From Hygrophila difformis (taxonomy: Eukaryota > Streptophyta > Magnoliopsida > Lamiales > Acanthaceae), in the NCBI GenBank assembly GCA_030278955.1, contig JAOANR010000015.1, positions 35,062,487-35,126,486 on the forward strand: 64,000 nt of DNA, written 5' to 3'. A program made the translations under genes and the position numbers. The notes beneath the pieces were generated by a model that worked only from the letters and a program-made list of their open reading frames with translations, made no database searches and had not been told where the DNA came from. Of the stretch, positions 37,748-49,169 are shown in pieces; the stretch's first letter is position 1; every line of letters starts with the position of its first letter.

Positions 37748-38359
37748 CCTAATTCCCAAAGAGCAGGGAATTGGAGGAAGCAATTAAAACGAAAAATGGT
37801 GTGATTACTGATTAGTGTATGAGATATGGAGAGAGGTCAAGACGTCATGAAGTCATTGGCTAATGGCAGCTTCACATAATACTTTGATTTTTATTTTATT
37901 TTATTTAAAAAATAATAAAAATAAAAAAATGGGTAATTATGGGTGGTGGACGGGGTTCCAAGTCGCCACTCGTGTTTTGCACCAATTACTATATACTAGT
38001 GTATAGTCCTCACAATAAAATTTATCTCGGGAAAAAGTGTGACGAATCATATTTTACTACCGCTCGTTGTGTTGTTGAGTTGTCCAAATTGAATTTTTGC
38101 TGGTTTTTCCTTCAGTAATATAAAGAGGGGAATCTCTGTGACGGTGAGAGCGACGTTCCAATGGAGATTCTACCGTTGGAATCAAATGTATTAATGGGAT
38201 ACACAAAGACAACAAACTTGTACTGTATTTTGCATTTCATTCGCAGCAACCATCGATGAGATTACTTTAGGCGCAGTGTGCAGGTGACCGCATGAAGGAT
38301 GAAATTTTGTGTAAAGGAATATATGTTTGGTGTGATAGAGAACTTTTTGTGATGTCTAC
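37748..38359. other. Helicase promoter region
   Basis: Upstream flank of the minus-strand helicase gene, AT-rich. No coding sequence is recognised. Confidence 0.5.
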
Positions 38360-38863
38360 CGGTGGCGGAACTAGAAATTCGATTCGGGTGGTAAAAAATT
38401 TAGTTAATTCTTCATCCGTTCTATGTAATATATTTTGTTACGGTTTGGTAGGATAATTAAGCTGAATTCGAAGCTTTTTTTTTTGAAACATTGACACTTA
38501 TGTATCGGCAAAAGTGTGTAAGAGCTCAAACTATACAAATTACATAGGGGAATAAAGGAGGGATACGGGGCCGAGTGGGAATCTAACCCAACCATAAGAT
38601 TGAAAGTCAGATGACATGATCACTGGGCCAAGTCCCCATTCCCAGCTGAAATGAATTAAGAGGAAAAAAATGTTTGGAATTAGAGAAAGAATGAAAAAAG
38701 ATTGAGACAAAAAGCTTATTTATTAAAATTGGAGTTTATATATTACTAATATTATTTTTACATTAAAAATAAAAAATTTAAAAAATATATTTTTTTTAAA
38801 AAAAAAAATCAGGGTGGTCAGCTGACCACCCTGGTTAGTGGTTATATAGTGGTTCCGCCACTG
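38360..38863. mobile_element. Non-autonomous hAT-like element
   Basis: Left end CGGTGGCGGAACTAG and right end, inverted, CAGTGGCGGAACCAC: the CAGTGGCGGA terminus common in plant hAT (Tip100-type) elements. The 8-bp flanks ATGTCTAC (38352-38359) and ATGTCTGC (38864-38871) agree at 7 of 8 positions, as expected for a hAT duplication. It has no transposase, and a SINE is nested inside. Confidence 0.7.
38475..38643 (-). mobile_element. tRNA-derived SINE nested in the hAT-like element
   Basis: On the minus strand the sequence runs from GGGAATGGGGACTTGG, a tRNA-like box A region (TTGGCCCAGTGATCATG), through a box B-like GGTTAGATTCC, to a 10-base poly(A) tail (T run at 38475-38484). Short direct repeats AGCTGAA lie on both sides (38460-38466 and 38644-38650) and may be a decayed target duplication. 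Confidence 0.55.
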
Positions 38864-38871
38864 ATGTCTGC

Positions 38872-39875
38872 AGATACATACTATTAAATGATTTTTATCG
38901 TAATCGGATTGATTAGTTTAAATATCTTTTAGTCCGATTGAGGATCGATCACAATTTTCCGGTAATGTCGTGCAAATTAATTTAACATGAAAATAGATTT
39001 TTTTTTTTCATTTGCAAAAATTAGTGAACCAACCAATGATTAATAGATAAGTTCAAATTTGATTAAGGTAATTACAAATTATAGTTCGAAAATTGATAAT
39101 GAAGCTTATGAATTTACTTAGTGATAAAGTCCCCAAACTCTCAATTTCATAATTAGACTCTCATACCCTTGGCCGACACACTCGAATATTAACAGTTACC
39201 AAAAAAAAAAAAAGTATACGTACTAAGATAAATGAATATTGATGCATAGTTTACTGATCAAGTTTTCAAACTATAGAGTTATGTGCAGATCATCCATATG
39301 AAACCACAAACATCAATATATCTCAATGTTTTCATAATGCCACGTTAACTAGATAATAATCCATTTCAAAACTAACGATCACCAAAACAATGCTCATGTT
39401 TAGGTATAGATCGAGTGATAATTAGACAAAAATAGTTGGGCAGTGATGATGCGCACCAGGCAATGGCCATATTGTAGCATATGGACATGCATGTGGTGTT
39501 CTTTATTGGCCGCCACAGACAATGAGACAAAGCCGGCTCCAAGGAAGCAAATGGAGCACTTGCTTCAGGACCCGAAATTTTGTTTAGCCCCCACTCTTTA
39601 TTTATTTATTTTTTTGTTTCTTTTTAAATTTTTTTAATTTAGTTAATATTTATGTCAAATGTGTTCTAATTTCTTCTTTTTTTTTTTAGTTTATTCCTTT
39701 CCTAGTCTTCATCATTTTCTAAAATCTCAAAAAATAAAAATTTTTCGATCAATAATTTTTATATTTGTTATTAAAGATAAATTTATTAAAATACACCTTC
39801 TTTTTCTACATATTTTATTTTATCCAAAATATTTAGTATAATTTATTTATGTTGTTTTAAATTTATTAATTAATA
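38872..39875. other. Intergenic with a hAT-like end fragment
   Basis: AT-rich DNA without a recognised gene. At about 39530-39600 the sequence AAAGCCGGCTCC...GCACTTGCTTCAGGACCC resembles the terminal region of another plant hAT-type repeat family. No partner end was found. Confidence 0.4.
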
Positions 39876-40142
39876 TTCCCTTGGTCCGAACATAATATCT
39901 CGTTTTACTTCTATACAAAATTCAATGCACTTTTTAAGTTGTTAATATATAAAAATATGTATAAGTAAATATTATGTAAAATATATATTATAAAACAATA
40001 CGAGTAGACGAATCTAACATAACCAAACTCAACTCTTCTTTTTTTTTCATTTTAGTTATACACTTACAATAAAATTGAGTTAAAATGAAACAGTGGGTAG
40101 TGTTAAAAGTCGAACAAGATAATATATCTAGGACAGAGGGAG
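39876..40142. mobile_element. Stowaway-like MITE
   Basis: Left end TTCCCTTGGTCCGAAC, right end CTAGGACAGAGGGAG, TA flanks at 39874-39875 and 40143-40144. The inner arms ATAATATCTCGTT and AACAAGATAATATAT also pair. Confidence 0.75.
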
Positions 40143-40317
40143 TATTGAATGGTTTATTTTTATCACTATTTGAGGTAAAATTTTCGCTCTGGCCCAAAAA
40201 GTTTGAGACGACTTCGGATGTTAGATGTCATTATCTTATCATATTTATTATGATTTTTAAATAAAATCGGTGTAATTTTAAATATCCAAATCTAATGATT
40301 GGATAAAATTTTGATTT

Positions 40318-40685
40318 TCCATAACCTCTGCACGTCGAGCTGCAGGAGCTGTGGGAGTTGTAGCTATCAGTTTTTGCATAAGTGTTCGGTACAAGTAGAT
40401 GTAGCTGTCAAAAATTATAATTTGAAATGAAAAATTAATTAAATTTGGAAAGTAGCTTCGGAAAGCTCCCCAAAACTACCTCTTGTAGGAAAGTTCTGCA
40501 CGTCGAGCTGCAGCTGCGAGCTACATCTGTAGGGAGTTGTAGCTGTTGGGAGCTGTAGCTATCAGTTTTTGCATAAGTGTTTGGTACAAGTAGCTGTAGG
40601 TGTCAAAAAATATAATTTGAAGAGGAAAATTAATTAAATTTGGAAAGTAGCTTCCGAAAGCTCCCAAAAGCTAGTGTACAGAACG
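40318..40685. repeat. Two tandem copies of an AGCTGTAGCT-rich element end
   Basis: The sequence TCTGCACGTCGAGCTGCAG occurs near 40326 and again near 40495. Each copy is followed by the same block (GTAGCTATCAGTTTTTGCAT, then a GTAGCTGTCAAAAA-like stretch and AAATTTGGAAAGTAGCTTC), giving a period of about 168 bp. It is related to the element at 42241-42575. Confidence 0.6.
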
Positions 40686-40739
40686 GAGATTTTGTTAATT
40701 AATTATTTATGAAATTTAAATGCATGTTCAAGTATACAA

Positions 40740-41530
40740 TTAAATTATTTACTTTTAAATTGGTAAATGGAATATTTTTGTATGCATGATTAGGAGAAAA
40801 TTTACTTATATAATCAAACCCCTTTATTGCTATGTTAGGATCGACTTACTCAGTATTTTATAATACTGATAAAATTGTTGTTTTCCTTTTCTTTCAGAGT
40901 ATGAAGAATATGCATCATCATATGCATGCATGGGCTTATTTGGGATAAATGTTATCTAAATTCTGTTTTAATTATGACTTGCATAAACGGGCCTGTTAAC
41001 CCGAGTTTTGGCCATGTCGGCCCTTATATTTTATTTCCGCTGCACAACTTATATTTACCCTGCGTATATGGATGATTATTATTTTTAAATATAAATACTT
41101 CCGGACTCCCAAGCAAGATACGAGTTCATTCGAGCTCGCTCGAGAGATGCAAGGCTAAAGGTATTTCAAGAATAATTTAAAAACAAGCCCAAAAGGATTT
41201 AATTTAAAATAACATAGTATAATTCAAAATAAGTCGCAGCGGAAAATTTAAATATGGGCCGACATGGCCAAAACGCAGTGGGTAATTTAAGTCTAACAAA
41301 GTACAATATTCACAATTACTAATTTAATTCCCGAGCCCGAATATGCGTGCATGCTCATGCCATTTCTTCATACTCTATAAAAGAAAAATAAAACAACGGG
41401 TTTTATCAGTATATAAAATACTGAGTAAGTTAATTCTTAACATAACAATAATGGATTTTAAAATGTACTTAATAAAAATTCACCTTTTTACTCATGCACA
41501 TTTTATAATATGAAAATGTATTTTGACAAT
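40740..41530. mobile_element. Foldback element with about 230-bp inverted arms
   Basis: Left arm about 40830-41060 and right arm about 41225-41460 are inverted copies. Shared blocks include ACTTACTCAGTATTTTATA, AGAGTATGAAGAA, GCATGCA, TTTTGGCCATGTCGGCCC and TTTCCGCTGC. Weaker similarity extends outward to about 40740 and 41530. The spacer is about 165 bp. There is no coding capacity. Exact ends and target duplication are not resolved. Confidence 0.65.
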
Positions 41531-41870
41531 ATTGATCATAAGGATTTAAAGGCATGATTCTAAACGTAAAGAGACGTCCCTTTGATTCAAGATAGCCATA
41601 AACCAGGGCAGGAAACGGAATGAGTGAGGTGCTATCCTTCTTCAGATTTTCAGCCAACTCCACCATTTGATGACATCAGTTAATCATCACAGAAGATAAA
41701 ATAAAATACTACTACTACTGTGTATAGGTATTTTTGTGTTTGTGTTTATAGATACGGAGACTTTTTCCCATTTAGATAAAATAATTGAAACGGTAACTTT
41801 TCTCATTCAAATAAAATACTATCAGCAAAGGAATTGTATTTATGTTTATAAATATACTAACATTCTGTCC

Positions 41871-42097
41871 AGTGGCGGACAAAGAAATTTTCGGCTACTA
41901 GGGCAAAATAGATGTTCCACAGATTCTGGAAACAACCCACAGAATATACAATCAAGATTGGTATTCTGCAGGCACTCTCTCGCAGCAAGAATAGCCTTTA
42001 CTGGGAGAGCGCCTTGCACAGCCTTCCATGTCAACATCTTTACCTTCGTCGAACACTTGATACTCCACAGTCTTTTCCACCTTCCCTGCGCATCAAA
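41871..42097 (-). pseudogene. LINE zinc-binding RT domain fragment next to a hAT-like end
   Basis: The minus strand (about 41905-42097) reads as a zf-RVT domain of plant L1-type LINEs: WKRLWSIKCSTKVKMLTWKA, GALPVKAILAAR, then CIFCGLFPESVEHLFC with the Cys/His pattern. It is a short isolated piece. Just to its left, at 41871, lies CAGTGGCGGACAAAG, a hAT-type terminus in plus orientation without a visible partner. Confidence 0.65.
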
Positions 42098-42103
42098 GTT
42101 CCG

Positions 42104-42575
42104 TATGTTCTGCACGCAGCTTTTGGGAGCTTTTTGGTAGCTATAAATTTTATTTCAAAACAAAAGCCCCGTTCTGCACACTAGCTTTTGAGAGTTTTTG
42201 AAAGCTTTTGGAAGCTTCTTTTTAGAAGCTACTTGTAGGGTCTGTTCTGCACGCAGCTTTTGGGAGCTTTTGAGAGCTTTTGGTAGCTTTAGCTTTTATT
42301 TCAAAACAAATAAGCTTTTGGTAGCTTTAGCTTTAGCTTTTGGTAGTAACTTTAAAAAATAAGCTGGTAGCTTATTGTTGAGCAATTACAATTTTAACCT
42401 AATAACCAACTCACTACTCAATAGTCTACATAAATATTTGTCATTTTATGTCATTTCATACATTTTTTGATAGCTACAGCTAGTTGTACAAAACACTTAA
42501 ATAAAACTGACAGCTACAGCTCCTACAGCTCTCTACAGCTCCAGCTCACAACTACAGCTTTGCGTGCAGAACAGA
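42104..42575. mobile_element. Short TIR element, TTCTGCACGCA family, with a partial copy beside it
   Basis: The complete copy runs 42241-42575, with ends TCTGTTCTGCACGCA and the inverted TGCGTGCAGAACAGA. The inside is a series of AGCTTTTGGTAGCTTT and GACAGCTACAGCTCC repeats that pair with each other. A partial copy (GTTCTGCACGCAGC) starts at 42104. No clear target duplication was found. The family also supplies 40318-40685. Confidence 0.65.
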
Positions 42576-43637
42576 CTCGCAACAGACAAAAACAAAAACA
42601 AAAAATACCAAAAAAAAAAAAAAAGAACATGACAATGGAAAATTAAAATTCCACAACTATGAATCTCCACTACCATTTGCATATTTCAAAATTTCGCATT
42701 CCATAAAGCAAAATAATGGTTCAATATCAATAAAAAAAATTTCCCAACTCCTCATGTACAACTTGCCAACTTGTATCACAATTCTGAATTTTTCCCCAAT
42801 TCCAAACAACAAGCTGCAAGCACCATGTTCACCGCCACTAATTTAATTTTTAAAATAAATTATGAAACACTTCAAAATCACGTAAATTTACAACCTTCAA
42901 ACAAATATACAATAATTGAAATCGCTCCTCCAAAAAAAAATATACAATAATTCAAAGCCCAAATTAATAAATTCTCATGACCACAATATGCCTTTTCGAT
43001 TCGCTCAAAATATAAAATAAGAAGAAAAAAAAAAGGAGGCCTAAAACAAGCCATAACTTTAAAAATAGAAAAGAAGAGTCGAGAATTAATAAACAGAGTT
43101 ATCTCAGTTGTAAGATCTGGAATATTAAAGGGCGTTTGTTTCTGTATTTTGGGACAAATTATTTGATTATTACATTTGCAAAATGCAAAGAATCATTTAA
43201 TCATGTTTGTATACTAACTTCTAATAATATATTATTTAGATTTTGAAGCTATGAAAACAATTTTGTTTCATTACATTTTGGTCCGCAAGGAAATCATATT
43301 TATCCAAAAATAGATTTGACCATATTATCCCTCCACAATTCACAAATTAGGTATAGAACTATTTAAAATTTTATTTAATTTTATTTTTAATATGGATTGT
43401 TAGGATTGTAATGAATATATAACTTAAAGAAATATTAAAATTATATTAAAAATATAATGTGTTATAATAAAAATATTATATGAAAATATATAAATAATAT
43501 ATTTTTATTAAATAAAAATTGATACAATTATATGCAAAAGTTTAAAAATATTTCTTGGTATAAAATGGTATGGATAAAATACAACATTAGCATTGAACTT
43601 AAAAACTTTATATGTTTTAAATACAATTTTTTTTTGG
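42576..43637. other. AT-rich intergenic DNA
   Basis: About 1 kb of A/T-rich sequence with homopolymer runs. No gene, terminal repeat or RNA gene is recognised. Confidence 0.5.
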
Positions 43638-43894
43638 GGTAATGTTTAAAAAGGGTCATCAGAAGGAGTCATTTCCACTTTTAGGCCATTATTACTTGAT
43701 TTATGAAAACATACCATCAGAAACATAACTAGAATGAATTTAGGCCATGAGGACTTATTTGAAAAGTCAATTAAACCTAACAATTTTTCATTTCTTTCAT
43801 TTGAACCCCAAATAGTTTGACTTTGGACATCTTAGTCCTATTCCAATATACTTAATTTTTCATTATATAAATGACACTCAAAGCGCTTGAAAAT

Positions 43895-43907
43895 TGGTAT
43901 CAGAGCC
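43895..43907 (+). promoter_or_regulatory. Pararetroviral primer-binding site (initiator tRNA-Met)
   Basis: TGGTATCAGAGCC is complementary to the 3' end of plant initiator tRNA-Met, which caulimovirids use to prime minus-strand DNA synthesis. It lies upstream of the viral frames, as expected for a genome linearised near its origin. Confidence 0.8.
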
Positions 43908-44107
43908 CAGGTTTTATTGAAGAACATATTAATTGTATTATTTATAATATTTTATTTCTTAATGGAGAAGATTTAATTATTAAATGGATTCAATTAATTT
44001 GAAACCAAAGAGTTATTTCCAAATTTTGGAAATAAAAAATAGAAATTTCCAAAGGAAATTCTTGAACTTGTCCATAAGACAAGATTTTATTAAAAGTAAT
44101 TTCTTTC

Positions 44108-44269
44108 ATGAAAATGAGAGGAACTGACTGGAAAGAAATTGATCCGGATAGCTCTAAGTTCTCACAAGACTTAAGAGAAATCCAAAAAACGATTCAAGAT
44201 TATGGTAACCGAGTATTAATTTTACCTGGAAAAATAGATAACTTGATCAATCAACAGAGGAGATCTTGA
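44108..44269 (+). pseudogene. Short frame at the start of the viral coding region
   Basis: An ATG-started frame of 53 codons, charged and probably helical, which closes at 44267-44269. Similar charged sequence continues in another frame up to about 44560. It is probably the broken N-terminal part of the first viral frame. No family motif is visible. Confidence 0.45.
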
Positions 44270-44559
44270 AATTATTTCAAGATCTAAAGAGATTTTAAAT
44301 CTGAAATTTGATGTTTCGGATATCAAGAAAAGGCATAAGGATATTCCTGGATCTTCCAAGAATAACCAAGCCAATATTAGGGATGCATTCGGACTCGTAC
44401 AAGCTTTACATCAAAAAGGTAAAGCAACTATGGTTCCAAAGCAGAAATCACAAGAAGAGCTTATGATCGATCTTCTGAAAACAGTCGAATGAGCGTTTCC
44501 AGGGCAGATCTATCAGATCTCTACAAGAATTAGCAGAATCATTTTCCCAACTTGGGATT

Positions 44560-45918
44560 ATGGATCTGGTTAATGTAAAATCCAATAAAGTTTTTCAATT
44601 GGGTTATGCGGAAGAATTAGGATCCAACGTGACCCACGATGGACCGCCTAATGTCCAAATGAGAGAAAGTACAGACTTTCACATGAACAGGTATCCTGAG
44701 GTGCATCTCAATGTAAGACGAGACCCAGGACGGAATCCGAGTAGAGCACCAGAATCCACACCGTGGGCCAAGACGATGTTACAACCATTAAATCCATATG
44801 GCATAACACTGAACCTCGATGTTATCGACTTCCGAAACATCGAAGATCTGATCGACGAATGGGTAGCTTCAATGAAGATTGCTGCAACCACTATGGATCT
44901 CGACAAAGAAAACTTTGTCAGACTAATAGAGCTAAGTCTCGAAGGATCGGCAAAGTTAGGCTGGAAAAACTCCACGGCGGCTCTAAAGGAGCAAATACTT
45001 GAAGGAAAATCCAAAAGCACAATCTGCGAAAGATTTGGTCTCTTATTCAAAACCTATTTTGTAGGAGATGGTTATTTTGAAGAATAGAGAACCGAAAAAA
45101 TCAAGGTCTATACCCAAGCACTGTTGGGTATGGAGTTAAGAAGTATTTGTGCAGTAGACGAATATATCTACTGGTTTCGTAAATACTATTTTTGGAGTAG
45201 TATGTCCCATGTTCTTTGCAAAGATCTGCAGCCCATGGAGAGAGATGTTGATCCAATCGTACACAGTACCCTCTGGTACAGTGGACTCAATAGCCAGGAG
45301 AATGTCCTTCTTAAAGGATAAGCTCAGATAATGGTGTCAACAGGCAGCCGCCCAAAAGAACATCAAGAGAGAGGTAAAATAAAAAGAACCCCTCTTTGCT
45401 GTGAAAATAACGATTTTCCAACCATTATAGGAGAATCAGAAGAAAAGAGGAGAAAGAAGAAGAGTCGAGGCTCATACAGTAGGAGTTTCAGAAGACCTTC
45501 ATTCCAAAGAAGAAGAGCATGGTGGTCCAAGGGCAAAGCCAGATCATACAAAAGTGGACAAAGGACGGGAACGACGAATAATTCATCCCAAGGTTCAACT
45601 AGCTCAGCAGTAAGGAGCAAGGGGAGAACGACGTCCAAGAGAACATTCAGACGAGCCCATACCCGAGCCAACGAAAGTTTCAAGGACTGCAACTGTTGGA
45701 AGTGTGGAGCCAGAGGTCATATCTCACCCGATTGCCCTCAGAATCGTGAGATACGAATGTACGAAGCCACGGAGGATATCGTGGAAGCAGTCTACCATGG
45801 AAAGCTGGTACCAGTCTATCAGTTTGAGGACATCCCCTCGGATGAAAGCATCTACGAGGAAGAATTAAGAAGTGACTCGGACTCATATTCAGATGGATCT
45901 TCAACCGAGTCTGACTGA
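44560..45918 (+). pseudogene. Caulimovirid coat protein (gag-like) region
   Basis: One frame carries the whole region but is stopped at 45085-45087 (TAG) and 45319-45321 (TAA). Near its end is a basic Arg/Lys/Ser-rich stretch followed by the zinc knuckle CWKCGARGHISPDCP (45694 onward), the RNA-binding CCHC motif of pararetroviral coat proteins. An acidic, Ser/Asp/Glu-rich tail follows, also typical of these capsid proteins. The tail overlaps the start of the next frame by a few dozen bases. Confidence 0.75.
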
Positions 45919-46717
45919 AGAAGACAGGATTCAGACCACTGAAAACCTGTCTGGATTCTTTTCAAGGATGGCGATCTCGAATCGAACCATGGAAAGAATA
46001 ATGCGACAAGATTCCAACCTCAGCCCATATGACGGATTCAGAATTGGCGGGATTGGACGAGTTCTTAACCAGATGGGACTAAACCAGAGAAGACATAACA
46101 TCATCTACAAGGTAAGTGCAAGTGAGTTTGCAATTCCTATGGAACTTACTTGTAATGTTATGGATATGCAATTAATTCATAAAGAAGAAATTCTTGAGGA
46201 ATTAAGCAGAATGAAGGAGGAAATCGCCATTACTATGAAATGGATCCACATAGGAGCCATTGAAGTAGTAATTAAGGCAACCTTCAAAGAAGGCATTGAT
46301 TCTGAATTACATCTATCAGTCACTGATAAAAGAATCAATAACCTTAGAGATGGTCTTCTTGAAACTATGGTAGGAAATTTATATGCTGGGAAGTTATTGT
46401 TCGACATACATCCCAGAATTTCCTATAACTTAGCTGACCAAGATTTTAGTAGAGTCCCAACCTTTCATCAGGATTTTAAAAGAAAAGATCTGATGAAAGA
46501 AGGGAACATGCCATATTCTATAACTTATAGAATCTCTTATGCACTTTCCAATAGTCATCATTCTGACTTATTTCTCATGAAAGAATATATAGAAATTCCT
46601 AGAATTTTCAAGGAATTTGCTAAAGTCATGACTCCAAATCCTACCCCAGATTCCAAGGTTAGGAGGAGTAGACATACAAATAAGAGATCATCAAATTCTA
46701 GACAGATCAACAAGTAA
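45872..46717 (+). pseudogene. Caulimovirid movement-protein region, N-terminal part
   Basis: An uninterrupted frame of about 280 codons lies between the coat and protease regions, where cell-to-cell movement proteins of the 30K type are found in this group. The middle part (GNLYAGKLLFDIHPRISYNL and neighbours) has the length and composition expected of this family. The match is by position and general character, so the call is moderate. Confidence 0.55.
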
Positions 46718-46739
46718 TAGAATTGAGTACGCAAGTCGT

Positions 46740-47114
46740 ATGTCTTTTTCGGAAGACAGAATTATGGCATATAAGGAGTTCATCAAAGATCTAACTCCTC
46801 AATCCATTGGGGTAGATAATATAAAGATTAAATGCCCTGAAGGATGGAAAGAAATACGAGTAATATTTGACATCACTGAAAAGATTAATCGTTTTCCATG
46901 TGATGACTTATACTACTTGCAGCAACCATCAATTGGATCCTATGAAGGAACAATTGAAATTGCAGGACACGACATCAGAGTCTTAGGCACCGCCGGAAAA
47001 GACAATGGGGTTATAATTTTGGGATTAAGTTTTCTCGAAAATCATAAACCATGGGTAAGAAAGGATAATGGTATAGAATTTAATCTGAAGGGTCACACCA
47101 TCAGAATTAAATGA
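46740..47114 (+). pseudogene. Caulimovirid frame between movement protein and protease
   Basis: A 124-codon frame with IEIAGHDIRVLGTAGKDN and GLSFLENHKPWV. This is probably the C-terminal part of the movement-protein region, separated by a frameshift at about 46717-46740. Its stop overlaps the ATG of the protease frame (ATGA at 47111-47114), a compact arrangement common in caulimovirids. Confidence 0.45.
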
Positions 47115-47821
47115 CAAGTCCATTCTCCATTTATATCTCAGTAGGGATAATATATGAAGAATATAAGTCAGAATATTTCGCAGCTTATATTGATTCAGGA
47201 TCAGGTATTTGCACGGCAAAATCAGGAGTTTTCCCTAGCGAAGCTATGGAATCATTACCCATTATTCTAGGAAGAGTTTTTTCCCAAAAAATCTTAGTAC
47301 TAAATAAGGGGATTCGACAGGACAATATCATGATTGGAGGAGCATTCGGTACACCTTGGTATAAGGTAAAAACGCCTCCTATTTACTTTCATGACACAGG
47401 AGCGGATATTTTGTTAGGGAATAATTTCATACAATCATTTATAAAATATGTTCAAGATAACAAAAGAAATTTGTTAATATTCACCACAAGTTGTGGAAAT
47501 GAGATACAGGTATTGCGCAGAGAAAAGGCTTTCAACAGGTTAATGCCTATATTATTTCGCAGCAAACGTGGTGATAATGATGCCAAACTAATCCATCCAA
47601 AAATGCAGGATAAAAGAAAGTTTGGTAAGGCTTTGTTGTCTTTTAGAGAGCAAGGATTCGATGAAGCTTCTATTGAGGAAATTATAAACCTCAAAGAAGC
47701 AATGCAGGAAATGAAGTCATTAAATATAACTTCATTAGACATTGATGGGGAATCTAATTTGTCCCTCGAAAATGTCAAAAGACTTATCCAGAGAAACTTT
47801 AACGAGGATCCTCTGGCATAG
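47111..47821 (+). pseudogene. Caulimovirid aspartic protease region
   Basis: The active-site motif DSGSG is at 47192-47206, in the context AAYIDSGSGICTAKSG characteristic of pararetroviral proteases. A second part (FHDTGADILLGNNFI) is consistent with the retropepsin fold. The frame ends at TAG 47819-47821, with a second in-frame stop at 47828-47830 before the RT region continues in the same frame. Confidence 0.75.
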
Positions 47822-47902
47822 TGGGGTTAAAACAATATCGAAGCTACTCTACAGGTAAAAGAACAATATAAATGTGAGTATGTTCGATACAAACCCATCT
47901 TA

Positions 47903-48729
47903 ATGAATATACAGGATAAGAAAGATATGCAGCAAATTATCAATGAGCATATCGATCTTAAACTAATCGAGCCTGGAGTCTCAGCTTATAGTAGCCCTGG
48001 ATTCTTGGTAAGAAACTATGGTGAAATAAAAAGAGGTAAACCCAGGTTGGTAATAAACTATCAATGTATTAATAAAATAATATAGTTTGGTGGCTATTAC
48101 ATTCCGAGTAGAGAACACTTAATTGATTGCATTAAAGGTGCTAAAGTGTTTTCTAAATTTGATTGTAAATCTGGTTTCTATCAGATTAAGATGGAGAATG
48201 AGTCGAAGAAATTCACAGCATTCTCCACCCCACAAGGGCAATATATTTAGAATGTTATGCCAATGGGGCTTTCCAAACCCCTCAGATATTCCAAAGAAAG
48301 ATGGATAATCTCTTTAAGGATTATCTAGAGTTCATGTTCGTCTACATAGATGACATTCTGATTGCATCGCGAAATATAAAAGAACATATTAAACATCTTG
48401 AAATATTTTCAGATGCATGTCACAGGGAAGGTCTTGTTCTCTCTAAGAAAAAGGCTACTATCGCTGCTAATAAAATTGAATTCTTAGGAGTTCAAATTGA
48501 TGAAGCAGGGATAGAGTTACAGAAACACATTATGGAGAAAATCCGCAATTTTCCTGACATATTAAAAGACAAGAAACAACTTCAGAGTTTCTTGGGAGTT
48601 GTAAATTTTGCAGGCATGTTTATAAAAGACCTTGCAAAATATAGAAAGGATTTTAGACCACTCCTGAAAGAGAGTGAAAGCTCTAGATGGAAATGGGAAG
48701 AAATCCATACAAAGAGAATTCGTGACTAA
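47903..48729 (+). pseudogene. Caulimovirid reverse transcriptase region
   Basis: RT motifs run in order: SAYSSPGFLV, KPRLVINYQCIN, FSKFDCKSGFYQI, the catalytic YIDD at 48343-48354 and EFLGVQID. The frame is broken by TAG at 48083-48085, TAG at about 48248-48250 and a frameshift in the C-run near 48270-48300, after which the YIDD part reads in another frame to 48729. The motif set is that of Caulimoviridae rather than of Ty3/gypsy elements, consistent with the neighbouring domains. Confidence 0.8.
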
Positions 48730-48746
48730 AGCAAGTCTGCAATAGC

Positions 48747-49169
48747 TTGCCAAAACTCGCGATATCTCAAGATGATGATGAGCTGGTAGTCTACACAGAC
48801 GCCAATGATTTTCGATGGGCAGGAATGCTCATGAGAAAAACAAATACGGGTCAAGAACCTTGTAGATACACAGGAGGGTTGTTCACTGAACAACAAGCCA
48901 AACTCTGGCACACTAATGAAAAAGAATTCTTTGCAGTATGGAAAACATTTAAAAAATGGCCTTTATTCTTACTTGCAAATAAATTTGTATTAAAGGTTGA
49001 TAATACTAATGTTAGTGCTTTTCTAAAAAATAAACTTGAATAAAAAATTGAAAAAGCTCATATTATCAGATGGCAAGCTGAATGTCAATATTATACTTAT
49101 GATATTGATGTTATAAAATCTCATGAAAATGTTCTTGCAGATTTCTTGACGAGAGATGGAAGCATTTGA
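48747..49169 (+). pseudogene. Caulimovirid RNase H region
   Basis: It begins after a frameshift at about 48730-48747. Motifs: VVYTDAND (first catalytic Asp), HTNEKEFFAVW (Glu) and VDNTN (Asp). One in-frame TAA at 49041-49043 interrupts it; the same frame then resumes to TGA at 49167-49169. The end overlaps the ATG of the next frame at 49156. Confidence 0.75.
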
